From: an uncultured Opitutales bacterium
GTDB lineage: Bacteria; Verrucomicrobiota; Verrucomicrobiia; Opitutales; Intestinicryptomonadaceae
Direction of reading: 5' to 3'
Length of the DNA stretch: 40,947 bases
Assembly: GCA_944389315.1 (NCBI GenBank)
Contig: CALXLX010000020.1
Location: 1 to 40,947 of the forward strand
The translations under genes were made by a program, and so were the position numbers. The notes below the pieces were generated by a model. That model saw only the letters and a list, made by a program, of their open reading frames with translations. It did no database searches and was not told the origin of the DNA. Below are positions 26,827 to 35,336 of the stretch, piece after piece (position 1 is the stretch's first letter; every line of letters begins with the position of its first letter).

Positions 26827-27815
26827 CAAAAAACATACCTATAATATCGGCAGCGCTCCTTGTCCTTTCCGGAGCGTGTCTGTATTCCCAGGGCTTCATG
26901 GGCGAGGGGAACCGCCTATTGGGGACAAATTCCATAGTGGCGGTTGTCGAGGACAAGGTTATAACCAGGGACGAGATTATGAAGGAGCTCGCCCCTATGA
27001 TACCCCAGATACAGGCTCGCGCGCGCAACGAGATGGAATTTAACAACGAGGTTAAGCGGTTGTCTTCGGAACTTGTGCAAAACCTCGTAGACAGGGAGCT
27101 TATAATAAAGGATTTTAAGGACAAGAAACTGCAGATTCCGCAGGCTACGCTGGACTCTTATTTTGAGGACTATCTCCAAAGGGAGTTCGGCGGGGACAGG
27201 GCGGAGTTTTTGAAATATGTCCAAAGCCAGAACAAGACCGTAAAGCAGGTACGCGCCGAGTTCGAGGAGACATTGATAATATCGAGCATGCAGCAGCAAA
27301 AGCGCATGACGGTCTCAGAGGTTAGCCCCACGAAGATAAAGGAGTACTACGAGCAGAACAAGGACAAGTGGTATTCGCCCGCTTCCGCGAGGGTCAGCCA
27401 AATAATGCTCAATGTGGCGCGCTCCCCCAAGCCGGAAAATACGAAGAAACTTGCCGCGGACATAGTCGCAAAGGCCCGCGCGGGCGAGGATTTCGCCGAA
27501 CTGGCAAAAAGATACAGCCAGGATGCAGGCGCCTCCAAAGGTGGGGATCTCGGAATCATAAAGAAGGGCGACTTTACCCCCGTCATAGACGAGGCCGTAT
27601 TCAAGCTGAAAAAAGACGAGGTCAGCGACCCCATAGAAACCGGCGGAATCATATTTATATTCAAGGTCTTCGACGTTAAGAAGGAGGGCATACAGCCCAT
27701 AGACGACGTCCGCGACCAGATAGAGTGGATACTCGTGGAGCAGAACCAGAAGATAGTGTATCAAAAATGGATAGAATCCCTGCGCAAGAAGGCGTTCGTT
27801 AAGTATTACGACTGA
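26823..27815 (+). CDS. Periplasmic peptidyl-prolyl isomerase, SurA/PpiD-like
   Basis: This is a parvulin-type foldase, probably assisting outer-membrane protein biogenesis. An N-terminal signal peptide (MTKNIPIISAALLVLSGACLYSQG) is visible. A SurA-N-like chaperone part (about 38-180) begins with IVAVVEDKVITRDEIMKEL. One parvulin domain (about 188-285) contains ASARVSQIML, AKRYSQDAGASKGGDLGIIKKGD and IETGGIIFIFKVFD. The C-terminal helix (about 290-330) folds back in this family. The single isomerase domain differs from E. coli SurA, which has two. The start overlaps the mfd stop by four bases. Length is 330 residues. Exact homology to SurA, PrsA or PpiD is not settled. Confidence 0.87.
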   Translation: MTKNIPIISAALLVLSGACLYSQGFMGEGNRLLGTNSIVAVVEDKVITRDEIMKELAPMIPQIQARARNEMEFNNEVKRLSSELVQNLVDRELIIKDFKDKKLQIPQATLDSYFEDYLQREFGGDRAEFLKYVQSQNKTVKQVRAEFEETLIISSMQQQKRMTVSEVSPTKIKEYYEQNKDKWYSPASARVSQIMLNVARSPKPENTKKLAADIVAKARAGEDFAELAKRYSQDAGASKGGDLGIIKKGDFTPVIDEAVFKLKKDEVSDPIETGGIIFIFKVFDVKKEGIQPIDDVRDQIEWILVEQNQKIVYQKWIESLRKKAFVKYYD

Positions 27816-27838
27816 TTGTTTACCGCAAGGGGGTTAGC

Positions 27839-28909
27839 ATGGCTTTTTTACTTATAACACTGTTCCTTACTCTTGCAATATCGGCGTTCTGTTCGACTCT
27901 AGAGGCAATGGTATTCAGCACTACGCCCGTCGAGATAGAGGCTCTGAAGCGCAAGAATCCCCGCAAAGGCGCCTTGCTTGAAAGGTTTGTGACGCAGATA
28001 GAGGAGACGTCTTCGGCCATACTTGCGTTAAATACGATAGCAAACACGTTTGGGGCGACGCTCTCGGGCGTTCTTTTTGCGGCGGTGTTCGGGTCCGGGT
28101 TTTGGTCTAAGTACGCCTTTCCGGCGGCTTTGACGGTGGCCATATTGGTCTTTTCCGAGGTTTTGCCCAAAAACATGGGCGTCTTCTACAGGCCCTTTGT
28201 GCAGAAATGGCTGATATATCCGCTCCTGTGGATAAGGACTCTAATGAGCCCGGTGTCCAAGTTCTTCAGGTTCTTTATAGGCATAGTTTCTTCAAAACAC
28301 GGGGATTCCCGCAAGACGGCCAGCGACGACGAAATCATGCTGCTGGCCGAGAAGGGAGCAAAAGACGGCCTGCTCAGCGTGCAGGAGAAGAACCTAATCC
28401 AAAACACCCTGACGCTCGACGATGTTGAGATTTCGGAGATTATGACGCCGAGAACCGTCGTGCGGGCACTCGACGAGGATTCCACCATAGCGGAGGTTTT
28501 CTCCGACGGCAAGACTGTGCCTTTCGGCAGGCTGCCCGTTTACAGGGACGTTTTAGACAACATAACCGGGGTTGTCCGCCGCAGGGACTTGCTGACGGCC
28601 AAGGCGCAGGACAAGGACCGCATGAAGATATCCGAGCTAAAGCAGCCGGCTCTTTTCGTGCCGGAGAACGGAAGCGCGCTCGGCACTTTGATGCAGCTAA
28701 TAAAAACCCACCAGCGCATGGGCATAGTGGTGGACGAGTTCGAGTCTCTGACAGGCGTAGTGACCATGGAGGACATATTTGAGAGGCTCTTGGGCTCCGA
28801 GATTTTCGAGAGCGACGACATCGCCGTGGACATGCGCGAGCTCGCGCGCCGCAAACAGTATGCGCTTTCCAAAAAGAACGCCCTGCAGGGCCAGAAGTTT
28901 CAAAAATAG
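27839..28909 (+). CDS. CNNM/HlyC-type membrane protein with CBS pair
   Basis: This is a DUF21 (CNNM) transmembrane protein with cytoplasmic CBS domains, a family linked to Mg2+ or other cation efflux. DUF21 covers about residues 1-175, with AISAFCSTLEAMVFSTTPVEIEAL and NTIANTFGATLSGVL marking the conserved helices. The Bateman module (about 195-335) starts at LDDVEISEIMTPRTVVRAL and ends GVVTMEDIFERLLG. The CorC_HlyC domain that often ends the family is absent; the protein stops about 25 residues after the second CBS domain at 356 residues. It starts 23 bases after the foldase gene, so they may be cotranscribed. Transport role is inferred from the family. Confidence 0.88.
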   Translation: MAFLLITLFLTLAISAFCSTLEAMVFSTTPVEIEALKRKNPRKGALLERFVTQIEETSSAILALNTIANTFGATLSGVLFAAVFGSGFWSKYAFPAALTVAILVFSEVLPKNMGVFYRPFVQKWLIYPLLWIRTLMSPVSKFFRFFIGIVSSKHGDSRKTASDDEIMLLAEKGAKDGLLSVQEKNLIQNTLTLDDVEISEIMTPRTVVRALDEDSTIAEVFSDGKTVPFGRLPVYRDVLDNITGVVRRRDLLTAKAQDKDRMKISELKQPALFVPENGSALGTLMQLIKTHQRMGIVVDEFESLTGVVTMEDIFERLLGSEIFESDDIAVDMRELARRKQYALSKKNALQGQKFQK

Positions 28910-28947
28910 TCTTGCATGCTGCGTATAGGATTCTAACACTCAAATAA

Positions 28948-29184
28948 ATGGACAACGACAAACATCACAGCCACATAAAGTTTGTTCCGACTATTGCGAA
29001 TATATTGGACTGCGCCAAGAAGCTGCCGGAGGCCAAAGGATACAAATCGCAGACCGCGGATATCCCCCTGGAGGGAAAGAAAGGACTTAGTCTGACCTTC
29101 GAGCGCATAAAGTATGTCGCCAAAGACGGGGAATCGGAGGCGCGTTGGTCATACAAAGGCAGAATATTGATAGGCGACAGGTAG
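28948..29184 (+). CDS. Small hypothetical protein
   Basis: I do not recognise this 78-residue protein. It has no signal peptide or membrane segment, starts with a His-rich stretch (MDNDKHHSHIKF), and has a balanced charge with a C-terminal part that could form beta strands (GLSLTFERIKYVA, ARWSYKGRILIG). It lies between the CNNM gene and the lipoprotein gene, on the same strand. Codon use, including ATA for Ile, matches its neighbours, which supports real coding. No ribosome site is obvious. Confidence 0.6.
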   Translation: MDNDKHHSHIKFVPTIANILDCAKKLPEAKGYKSQTADIPLEGKKGLSLTFERIKYVAKDGESEARWSYKGRILIGDR

Positions 29185-29220
29185 CGCGCAAAAAGCATTT
29201 AACCTCAACACACAGCCCAT

Positions 29221-29448
29221 ATGTATAAAACTACAAACACTCTGACAATTCTGTTCGCGGCAGTTCTAGCCATGCTCGCTTTTACGGGTTGCGAGAGCGG
29301 AGTCGGGGACGACGCCAGGCAGACTCCGATAGGCTCGGTCATAAGCGGGGAGACTAAGGATTCCGGAGAGTACTTCAGAAAGATTCGGGAGGAGAACTCC
29401 GGCAGAAGCACTGACTCCTGGAGGCCGGAGTCTCCGGACAGGTTCTAA
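29221..29448 (+). CDS. Small predicted lipoprotein
   Basis: This is a 75-residue predicted lipoprotein. The hydrophobic stretch TLTILFAAVLAMLAF ends in the lipobox FTGC, with Cys24 as the lipidated residue. The mature part is short, hydrophilic and Ser/Arg/Glu-rich (ISGETKDSGEYFRKIREENS) and ends in RPESPDRF, with no domain I recognise. It ends ten bases before rlmN and could be cotranscribed with it, but a functional link is not implied. Asp-Glu residues after the Cys do not clearly indicate which membrane it stays in. Confidence 0.68.
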   Translation: MYKTTNTLTILFAAVLAMLAFTGCESGVGDDARQTPIGSVISGETKDSGEYFRKIREENSGRSTDSWRPESPDRF

Positions 29449-29458
29449 AAGGCGGAAT

Positions 29459-30544
29459 ATGGCGCAGCCGGGCGGAAAAACTTCGTTCTTCGACGAGGGG
29501 TTCTCCTCTTTTGAATCCTTGCTCGTGGAAAACGGCTTTGAAAAGTACAGGGCGCGCCAGGTTTGGCAGAGCGTTTACGAGCGCAAGATATTCGACGTTT
29601 CGGCGATGACTTCGCTCCCGGCCGGGCTGAGAGCCTTTTTGGCAGACAGATTCGAGTTTGTCTCCGGTAGGCGCGCGGGAGGCAGCCGTTCGGCGGACGA
29701 CACCGGAAAATTCCTGTTCGAGCTTTCGGACGGGCGGTATGTCGAGTGCGTCATATTGGAGGCTCCCGACGAGGACGGCGGCATAAGAAAGACCCTGTGC
29801 ATGAGCACGCAGGTCGGGTGCGCGCAGGGCTGCAGGTTCTGCGCCTCGACAATGCGGGGATTCAAGCGCAACCTGACTTGCGCGGAGATACTTTCTCAGG
29901 CGCTGTCGTTTGCGGATCCGTCAACGGGGAAATTTTCCTTCGAGAACATAGTGGTTATGGGAATGGGCGAGCCGCTGGCCAATTTCGACAACGTCATGCG
30001 CGCGCTGAAAATCCTAAACGACGCAGACAAGTTCAACTTCGGGGCCCGCAGAATAACTCTTTCTACATGCGGGCTGGCGGACAAAATACTGCAGCTTGCC
30101 CACTCGGACTTTCCCTTCAGGCTGGCAGTGAGCCTGCACGGGGCCACAAACGACGTCCGGGGGCAGATAATGCCCGTAAACAGGAGGTTTCCCCTGGAAA
30201 AACTGGTTCCTGCAATAGAGGAGTTCTCCAAAAACTGCGGGAGAATGACCACGCTGGAGTTCATACTCATAGAGGGGGTAAACGACACCCCTGGGCAGGC
30301 GAGGGCCCTTGCCAAAATAGCCAAAAGGCTCCATGCGCATGTGAATCTGATTCCCTACAACAGCGTGGGCGGTCTGCAGTGGCGCAGAAGCCCTCTAAAA
30401 AACAGGCTAGCCTTCGCAAAGATATTGAAGGATTTAAAAGTGTCCTGCACGCTGCGCAGGGAGAAGGGCTCGGACATAGACGCCGCCTGCGGGCAGCTCG
30501 CTCTTAAGACCGCGCAAGAGCGCGGCGCCGGAGAAAGCCGATAG
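29459..30544 (+). CDS. rlmN: 23S rRNA/tRNA adenine C2-methyltransferase
   Basis: RlmN is a radical-SAM enzyme that methylates C2 of A2503 in 23S rRNA and A37 in some tRNAs. The CxxxCxxC cluster is C121, C125 and C128 in CAQGCRFCAS. Other landmarks are YRARQVWQSVYER near the N-terminus, MGMGEPLANFDNV, the SAM-site stretch RRITLSTCGL, LAVSLHGATNDVRGQIMPVN and the final SDIDAACGQLA, whose Cys is the methyl-carrying residue. AAAGGCGG about six bases before the ATG is a good ribosome site. Length is 361 residues. A GC stem (CCGCCC/GGGCGG, 30565-30583) downstream may be a weak terminator. Confidence 0.96.
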   Translation: MAQPGGKTSFFDEGFSSFESLLVENGFEKYRARQVWQSVYERKIFDVSAMTSLPAGLRAFLADRFEFVSGRRAGGSRSADDTGKFLFELSDGRYVECVILEAPDEDGGIRKTLCMSTQVGCAQGCRFCASTMRGFKRNLTCAEILSQALSFADPSTGKFSFENIVVMGMGEPLANFDNVMRALKILNDADKFNFGARRITLSTCGLADKILQLAHSDFPFRLAVSLHGATNDVRGQIMPVNRRFPLEKLVPAIEEFSKNCGRMTTLEFILIEGVNDTPGQARALAKIAKRLHAHVNLIPYNSVGGLQWRRSPLKNRLAFAKILKDLKVSCTLRREKGSDIDAACGQLALKTAQERGAGESR

Positions 30545-30564
30545 GCTGCGGCGCACTCCGCAAA

Positions 30565-30594
30565 CCGCCCCGCGGCTGGGCGGGATAAATTTTC
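30565..30594 (+). terminator. Weak terminator-like hairpin after rlmN
   Basis: CCGCCC (30565-30570) pairs with GGGCGG (30578-30583) with a 7-base loop, then GATAAATTTT. The T-tract is poor, so confidence is low. Confidence 0.35.
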
Positions 30595-30614
30595 CCAACG
30601 GAACTTGTTTTGTG

Positions 30615-30652
30615 TTGACTTGTCATGGGAAAATATGTTTAGTATTCTAAAC
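30615..30652 (+). promoter_or_regulatory. Promoter and operator of the efflux operon
   Basis: TTGACT (30615-30620) is a good -35, and TAGTAT (30640-30645) a possible -10 with a 19-base spacer. The perfect inverted repeat GTTTAG-TATT-CTAAAC (30637-30652) overlaps the -10. It is the natural site for the MarR-type protein encoded just downstream, giving autorepression of the operon. Confidence 0.65.
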
Positions 30653-30668
30653 TAATTGAGACGGGTTT

Positions 30669-31121
30669 ATGGCGGGGAGAGAAGTCGCGAAGTCGGAGGA
30701 GATCTTTTTGTTGATGCATACATGCGCCGAAAAGATGAAGAGGTTTATTGCCCATAAGGACAATCGGCGCCTAAGCGGGCTGACCATAAACCAGATGGAG
30801 ATAGTCCATTATGTTTTTAGGGAGGGGGAAGTCTCCATGGGTGATATAGTCGACGGACTTATGGTGTCTAAAAGCGCGGCGTCGCAGTCGGTTGCGGGGA
30901 TGATAAGGCGGGGGTATCTCCGCAAATCGAGGGATAAAAAGGACGCCAGAATAGTTAAGATCTGCGGGACCAAAAAACTCGCCCGCGTAAAAAGCGCGGT
31001 GGAGGGCATAATATCGGCGCGCATACTTCCGGTGTTCGACGGGCTTTCGGCGGGCGACAGGGAATCTTTGAAAAAAATATTAACTAAAGTGTACGACGGT
31101 TTGGAAAGGGAATTGTCATGA
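30669..31121 (+). CDS. MarR-family transcriptional regulator
   Basis: This 150-residue winged-helix protein of the MarR family probably represses its own promoter and the efflux genes after it, and is released by a ligand. The DNA-binding part runs from LSGLTINQMEIVHYV through VSMGDIVDGLMVSKSAASQSVAGMIRRGYLRKSRDKKDAR (about 36-97), where SAASQSVAGMIRRGYL is the recognition helix region and KKDARI the wing. N- and C-terminal helices would form the dimer interface. An inverted repeat overlaps the promoter 16 bases upstream. Its stop overlaps the adaptor start (ATGA), so regulator and pump are translationally linked. Repressor rather than activator role is inferred from the operator position. 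Confidence 0.87.
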   Translation: MAGREVAKSEEIFLLMHTCAEKMKRFIAHKDNRRLSGLTINQMEIVHYVFREGEVSMGDIVDGLMVSKSAASQSVAGMIRRGYLRKSRDKKDARIVKICGTKKLARVKSAVEGIISARILPVFDGLSAGDRESLKKILTKVYDGLERELS

Positions 31122-32215
31122 CGGCAAGATGTTGTGGGAAGGGCGCAATGGCGCTCGTTTGCGTATTGGCGTTTTGCGGAGCGTGTTTTGCCGCTCCTGC
31201 GGGCGGGGCAAAGATTTGCGTTCCGGTGGCAAAGGCCGGAAGGGCGGGCGAACCTGAGACGTTCAGGTACACCGCGCAGGTTATACCCATAGCCACGGTG
31301 AACATAACCTCGAGAATATCCGCAGACCTCGTCTCCGTGGGCTTTAAGGAGGGCGAGCATGTCGAGAAGGGCAGGCTGCTGTACACCTTCGACGACACCC
31401 GCTACGTCGCCATGTACAAGAGCGACAAAGCCAAGATTGAGGAGTACGAGGCAAAGCTGATCTACGCTAAGAACGATTACGAGCGCACAAACGAGCTTTT
31501 CAAGAAGGGGGTGTCCACGAAGGACGAGATGGAAAGCTCGATGAGCCAGTACAAGTCCTACCAGGCGTCTTTGCTCGGCGCCGAGGCGGATTTAATCCTG
31601 TCGGAGGACGATTTGAAGCATTGTAAGATATATTCGCCCATATCTGGCGCGATAGGCCTGACAAACTACACCGAGGGCAACTACATAACGCCATCGTCGG
31701 GGATTTTAGCCACGATAGTGCAGCTGGACCCGATAAGGGTGAAGTTCTCCATGAGCAGCAGGGACTTTCTTGAAAATTTCTCGGATCTGGAAACTCTCAG
31801 AAAGAGCTGCTCGGTAAAAATAAAGCTTGCCGACGACACTTTCTACGACGAGGAGGGCGAGATAGAGTTCATAAACAACGAGGCCGTAAAGAGCACGGAC
31901 ACCGTTCCGATTTTCGCCCGTTTTAAGAATCCGAACGCAAAATTGCTGCCGAACAACACGGTTGCGGTGTACTTGAAGCGCAAGGACGACAAATCTAAGG
32001 TGTGCGTGCCCATTTCCGCGCTGCTTCACGACGAGGAATCCTCGTACGTTTATGTCGTCGACGAGAACGACATTCCCCATCGCAGAAATGTCGTTTTGGG
32101 GCGGGCTGCCGGAGGGGTGCAGTTCCTAAACTCCGGAGTCTCGGAGGGCGAGCGCGTGGTGTCCGACGGTCCGCACAAGGTTGTGGAAAATGTGAAAATA
32201 GAAGTGGCAAAATAG
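31118..32215 (+). CDS. RND efflux periplasmic adaptor (MFP)
   Basis: This AcrA/MexA-type membrane fusion protein joins the inner-membrane pump to the outer-membrane channel. The N-terminal signal region has a hydrophobic core (AMALVCVLAFCGACFA). The lipoyl half-motifs are ISADLVSVGFKEGEHVEKGRLLYTFDD (about 67-93) and the later IYSPISGAIGLTNYTEGNYI. A coiled-coil hairpin lies between them (KIEEYEAKLIYAKNDYERTNELFKKGVS). The beta-barrel and membrane-proximal domains follow, ending in GVSEGERVVSDG. Length is 365 residues. A signal peptidase I or lipoprotein route is not clear because Cys residues lie in the core. It precedes the pump gene by 13 bases. Confidence 0.93.
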   Translation: MTARCCGKGAMALVCVLAFCGACFAAPAGGAKICVPVAKAGRAGEPETFRYTAQVIPIATVNITSRISADLVSVGFKEGEHVEKGRLLYTFDDTRYVAMYKSDKAKIEEYEAKLIYAKNDYERTNELFKKGVSTKDEMESSMSQYKSYQASLLGAEADLILSEDDLKHCKIYSPISGAIGLTNYTEGNYITPSSGILATIVQLDPIRVKFSMSSRDFLENFSDLETLRKSCSVKIKLADDTFYDEEGEIEFINNEAVKSTDTVPIFARFKNPNAKLLPNNTVAVYLKRKDDKSKVCVPISALLHDEESSYVYVVDENDIPHRRNVVLGRAAGGVQFLNSGVSEGERVVSDGPHKVVENVKIEVAK

Positions 32216-32228
32216 GGGAGCGGAGGAG

Positions 32229-35200
32229 ATGTTCTCTAAATTTTTTATAGAACGGCCAAGGTTTGCCGCAGTGGTAAGCCTGCTGCTGGTCATAATGGGC
32301 ATGCTTACGATGTTCAAGCTGCCCATAGCCGAGTATCCGGAAATTTCGCCGCCGCAGATAAGGGTTTCGGCGACGTACAGCGGCGCGAGCGCGGAAGTCA
32401 TGCGCGACACGGTCGCGCTGGTGCTTGAGTCAGAGTTTAACGGGCTGGAGGACTTGCTGTATTTTTCGTCGGAATGCTCCAATACGGGTTCGTACTCATG
32501 CTCGCTGACTTTTGAGACAGGCACAGACCAGGATATAGCCATGGTCGAGGTGCAAAACGCCGTCAAGCGCTCCGAGGCAAAGCTGCCGAGCGAGGTTCAG
32601 CGCACGGGCATAAACGTGCGCAAGCGTTCCGGGGATTTGCTGGCTATGTTCCAGCTGCAGACGGACGGCTCGAACATGTCCGAAATGCAGCTTAACAACT
32701 ACGCCTCCACGACGATATCGGACGCCATAAGCAGGGTGAAGGGAGTCTCCTCTGCAGACGCCTTCGGAGCTATGACCTATTCCATGAGAATATGGATAGA
32801 CCCCATAAGAATGGGCGGGCTGGGGGTGTCCACCGCGGACATAAAAAGCGCTGTCGAAAGCCAGAACCTCCAGGCCGCAGCGGGAACTCTCGGCTCGGAG
32901 GGCGGAAACGAATACATGCAGTTTAAGGTGGACGTCAAGGGGCGCCTGAAAACCGTCGAGGAATTTGAAAACATTATAGTCAGAAGCGACTCGGACGGGA
33001 ACATTCTGCGCCTCAAGGACGTTGCAAGAATAGAGCTCGGGGCGGAGTCGTACGGCTCCAACAGTAAGTTCAACGGCAAATCCTCCGTGGGCTTGGGCGT
33101 GTTCAGAAGCACGGACGCCAACGCCATAGAAACCATAGACGGCGTAAAGGCGGAGCTCAGTAGGCTGGAGAAATCCTTCCCCGGGGGCGTGACGTGGAGC
33201 ACGGCGTACGACCCGACAAAGTTCATTCTGATATCCATGGAGGAGATAGTCGTGACTTTGGTGTCGGCCCTGCTGCTGGTCATACTGATAACGTACCTCT
33301 TCCTTCAGGATTGGAGGGCTACGATAATTCCATCCGTGGCAATACCCATATCCCTCGTGGGTGCCTTTACGGCAATATACGCGCTCGGGTACAGCATAAA
33401 CCTGCTTACGATGTTCGGGCTTATACTCGTGATAGGATCTCTCGTGGACGACGCGATAGTCGTTGTGGAAAACTGCCAGTCGGTGATGCAAAGGGAGGGG
33501 TTGGACGCCAAGAGCGCGAGCATAAAGTCCATGAAGCAGATAACGGGGGCCGTCATAGCAACCACCCTCGTGACCATAGCCTGCTATGTTCCCCTGGCGT
33601 TCTACGGCGGCATGGTCGGCGAGATTTACACGCAGTTCGCCGTGACGATGTGCATAGCCCTCAGCCTTTCCACGGTGGTGGCCCTGACTCTAAGTCCGGC
33701 TCTTTGCGCGATAATACTGAGGCCGGGGGCGGGGTCCGAAAGAAAGTTTTTCAAGCCGGTTAATTTTATAATAGACGGCTCTAAAAATTCCTACGTAAAA
33801 ATAGTATCGGCCATAGCGGGAAGGAATATTCTTACTACGGCGATCTTCATAGTGGTGGTAGGGGCGGCATATCTGCTTTTCGGATTCCTAAACTCGTCAT
33901 TCATACCGAGGGAGGATAAGGGCACGATAATGTGCGACATAGAGCTCTCCCCCGGAGCCACGCTGTCCAGAACTATGAAGACGACGGAGAAGTTCTCCGA
34001 TCTTGTCGGCAAGATAAAAGGCGTTAAGAACTGCATGGTCGTAAACGGCAGGGGCATGATAAGCGGAGACGGAGAAAACACCGCCATGCTCATAATAGAG
34101 TTGGACGATTGGTCCGAGAGAAAGACTGACGAGCTTAGCCTAGATGCAATTCTGGGGCGCGTGCAGGGCTTGTCGGCGCAAATACCCGAGGCGAAGGTCA
34201 TATGCTTTACACCCCCGGCTATAATGGGCCTGGGCATGACGGGCGGCATATCCTTCGTGGTGACGGCATCGGGCGAGGTGTCCACTAAGGAGATTATGGA
34301 GGAGGCCAAGAAGCTTGCCGCCAAGATAGCGACATACCCGGGCGTCATAAGCTCCATGACGACAAATTCTAGCGAAATTCCGCAGCTGACGGTGGACATA
34401 GACCGCGACAAGGCTGAGACTCTGCGTGTGTCCATAAGCTCTATATTCTCCGCCCTGCAGAACAACATAGCCTCATTCTACATAAACGACTTCAACATAC
34501 TCGGAGACGTTTTCGAGGTAAACATGCAGGCCGAGCGCAACATGCGGTCCGACTTAAGGGACGTAATGGAGCTGCAGATACCCACCCTCGACGGGGAGAC
34601 AGTCCCTCTGGCGTCGCTGGCGAGTTTGAAACTCGGTTCAGCCCCGAAGCAGATAAACATGTTCAACAAACTGCTCTCCACGGAAATAAACGTGATGACG
34701 GATTCCAGCGTCTCTACGGGCGCGATAATGAATATGATAGAGTCGGAGAAACTGCCGTCGGGATATTCCGTGGCGTGGACGGGCATGAGCTACCAGGAGA
34801 AGCAGAACGAAAATAAAATCATACAGCTGATGGCGCTGGCAATTTTGTTCGCGTATTTGTTCCTCGTGGCGCAGTACGAGAGCTGGACCATACCCGTGCC
34901 CATTATGATGACGGTCTGCGCGCCAGTGATGGGCGCCATAGCCGGCCTGATTATAGCGGGGGAGAGCTTCAGCATATACGCCCAGCTCGGCATGGTGATG
35001 CTTGTGGGCCTCGCGGCCAAAAACGCCATTTTGATGGTGGAATTTTCCAAGCAGGAGAGGGCCACCGGCGTGTCCATAAGGCAGGCTGCGATAAACGGAG
35101 CCTCGCAGCGTTTCAGGGCTGTGATGATGACGGCGCTTTCGTTTGTCTTCGGCGTGCTTCCGCTGGTTATTGCAACCGGCGCCGGCGCGGCGAGCAGGCG

Positions 35201-35336
35201 CGCGATAGGCATAACGACGTTTTCGGGAATGCTTGTGGCCACCTGCCTCGGCGTGGTGATGACTCCGTGCCTATATGCGCTCGTCCAGAGCGTGCGCGAA
35301 TATTTCGATTCTCGAACGGGGATAAAAATGCGATGA
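32229..35336 (+). CDS. RND multidrug efflux pump (HAE1, AcrB-like)
   Basis: This is a 12-TM proton-driven RND transporter of the hydrophobe/amphiphile efflux-1 family. Length is 1035 residues, close to AcrB. TM1 starts with FFIERPRFAAVVSLLLVIMG and the porter domain with YPEISPPQIRVSATYSGASAEVM. The proton-relay pair D407-D408 is in GSLVDDAIVVVEN, at the same numbers as in AcrB; K931 in GLAAKNAILMVEFSKQ corresponds to the TM10 lysine. Two large periplasmic loops are present. GGAGGAG lies just before the ATG. The last bases overlap the outer-membrane gene as ATGA. Substrates are unknown. Confidence 0.95.
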   Translation: MFSKFFIERPRFAAVVSLLLVIMGMLTMFKLPIAEYPEISPPQIRVSATYSGASAEVMRDTVALVLESEFNGLEDLLYFSSECSNTGSYSCSLTFETGTDQDIAMVEVQNAVKRSEAKLPSEVQRTGINVRKRSGDLLAMFQLQTDGSNMSEMQLNNYASTTISDAISRVKGVSSADAFGAMTYSMRIWIDPIRMGGLGVSTADIKSAVESQNLQAAAGTLGSEGGNEYMQFKVDVKGRLKTVEEFENIIVRSDSDGNILRLKDVARIELGAESYGSNSKFNGKSSVGLGVFRSTDANAIETIDGVKAELSRLEKSFPGGVTWSTAYDPTKFILISMEEIVVTLVSALLLVILITYLFLQDWRATIIPSVAIPISLVGAFTAIYALGYSINLLTMFGLILVIGSLVDDAIVVVENCQSVMQREGLDAKSASIKSMKQITGAVIATTLVTIACYVPLAFYGGMVGEIYTQFAVTMCIALSLSTVVALTLSPALCAIILRPGAGSERKFFKPVNFIIDGSKNSYVKIVSAIAGRNILTTAIFIVVVGAAYLLFGFLNSSFIPREDKGTIMCDIELSPGATLSRTMKTTEKFSDLVGKIKGVKNCMVVNGRGMISGDGENTAMLIIELDDWSERKTDELSLDAILGRVQGLSAQIPEAKVICFTPPAIMGLGMTGGISFVVTASGEVSTKEIMEEAKKLAAKIATYPGVISSMTTNSSEIPQLTVDIDRDKAETLRVSISSIFSALQNNIASFYINDFNILGDVFEVNMQAERNMRSDLRDVMELQIPTLDGETVPLASLASLKLGSAPKQINMFNKLLSTEINVMTDSSVSTGAIMNMIESEKLPSGYSVAWTGMSYQEKQNENKIIQLMALAILFAYLFLVAQYESWTIPVPIMMTVCAPVMGAIAGLIIAGESFSIYAQLGMVMLVGLAAKNAILMVEFSKQERATGVSIRQAAINGASQRFRAVMMTALSFVFGVLPLVIATGAGAASRRAIGITTFSGMLVATCLGVVMTPCLYALVQSVREYFDSRTGIKMR

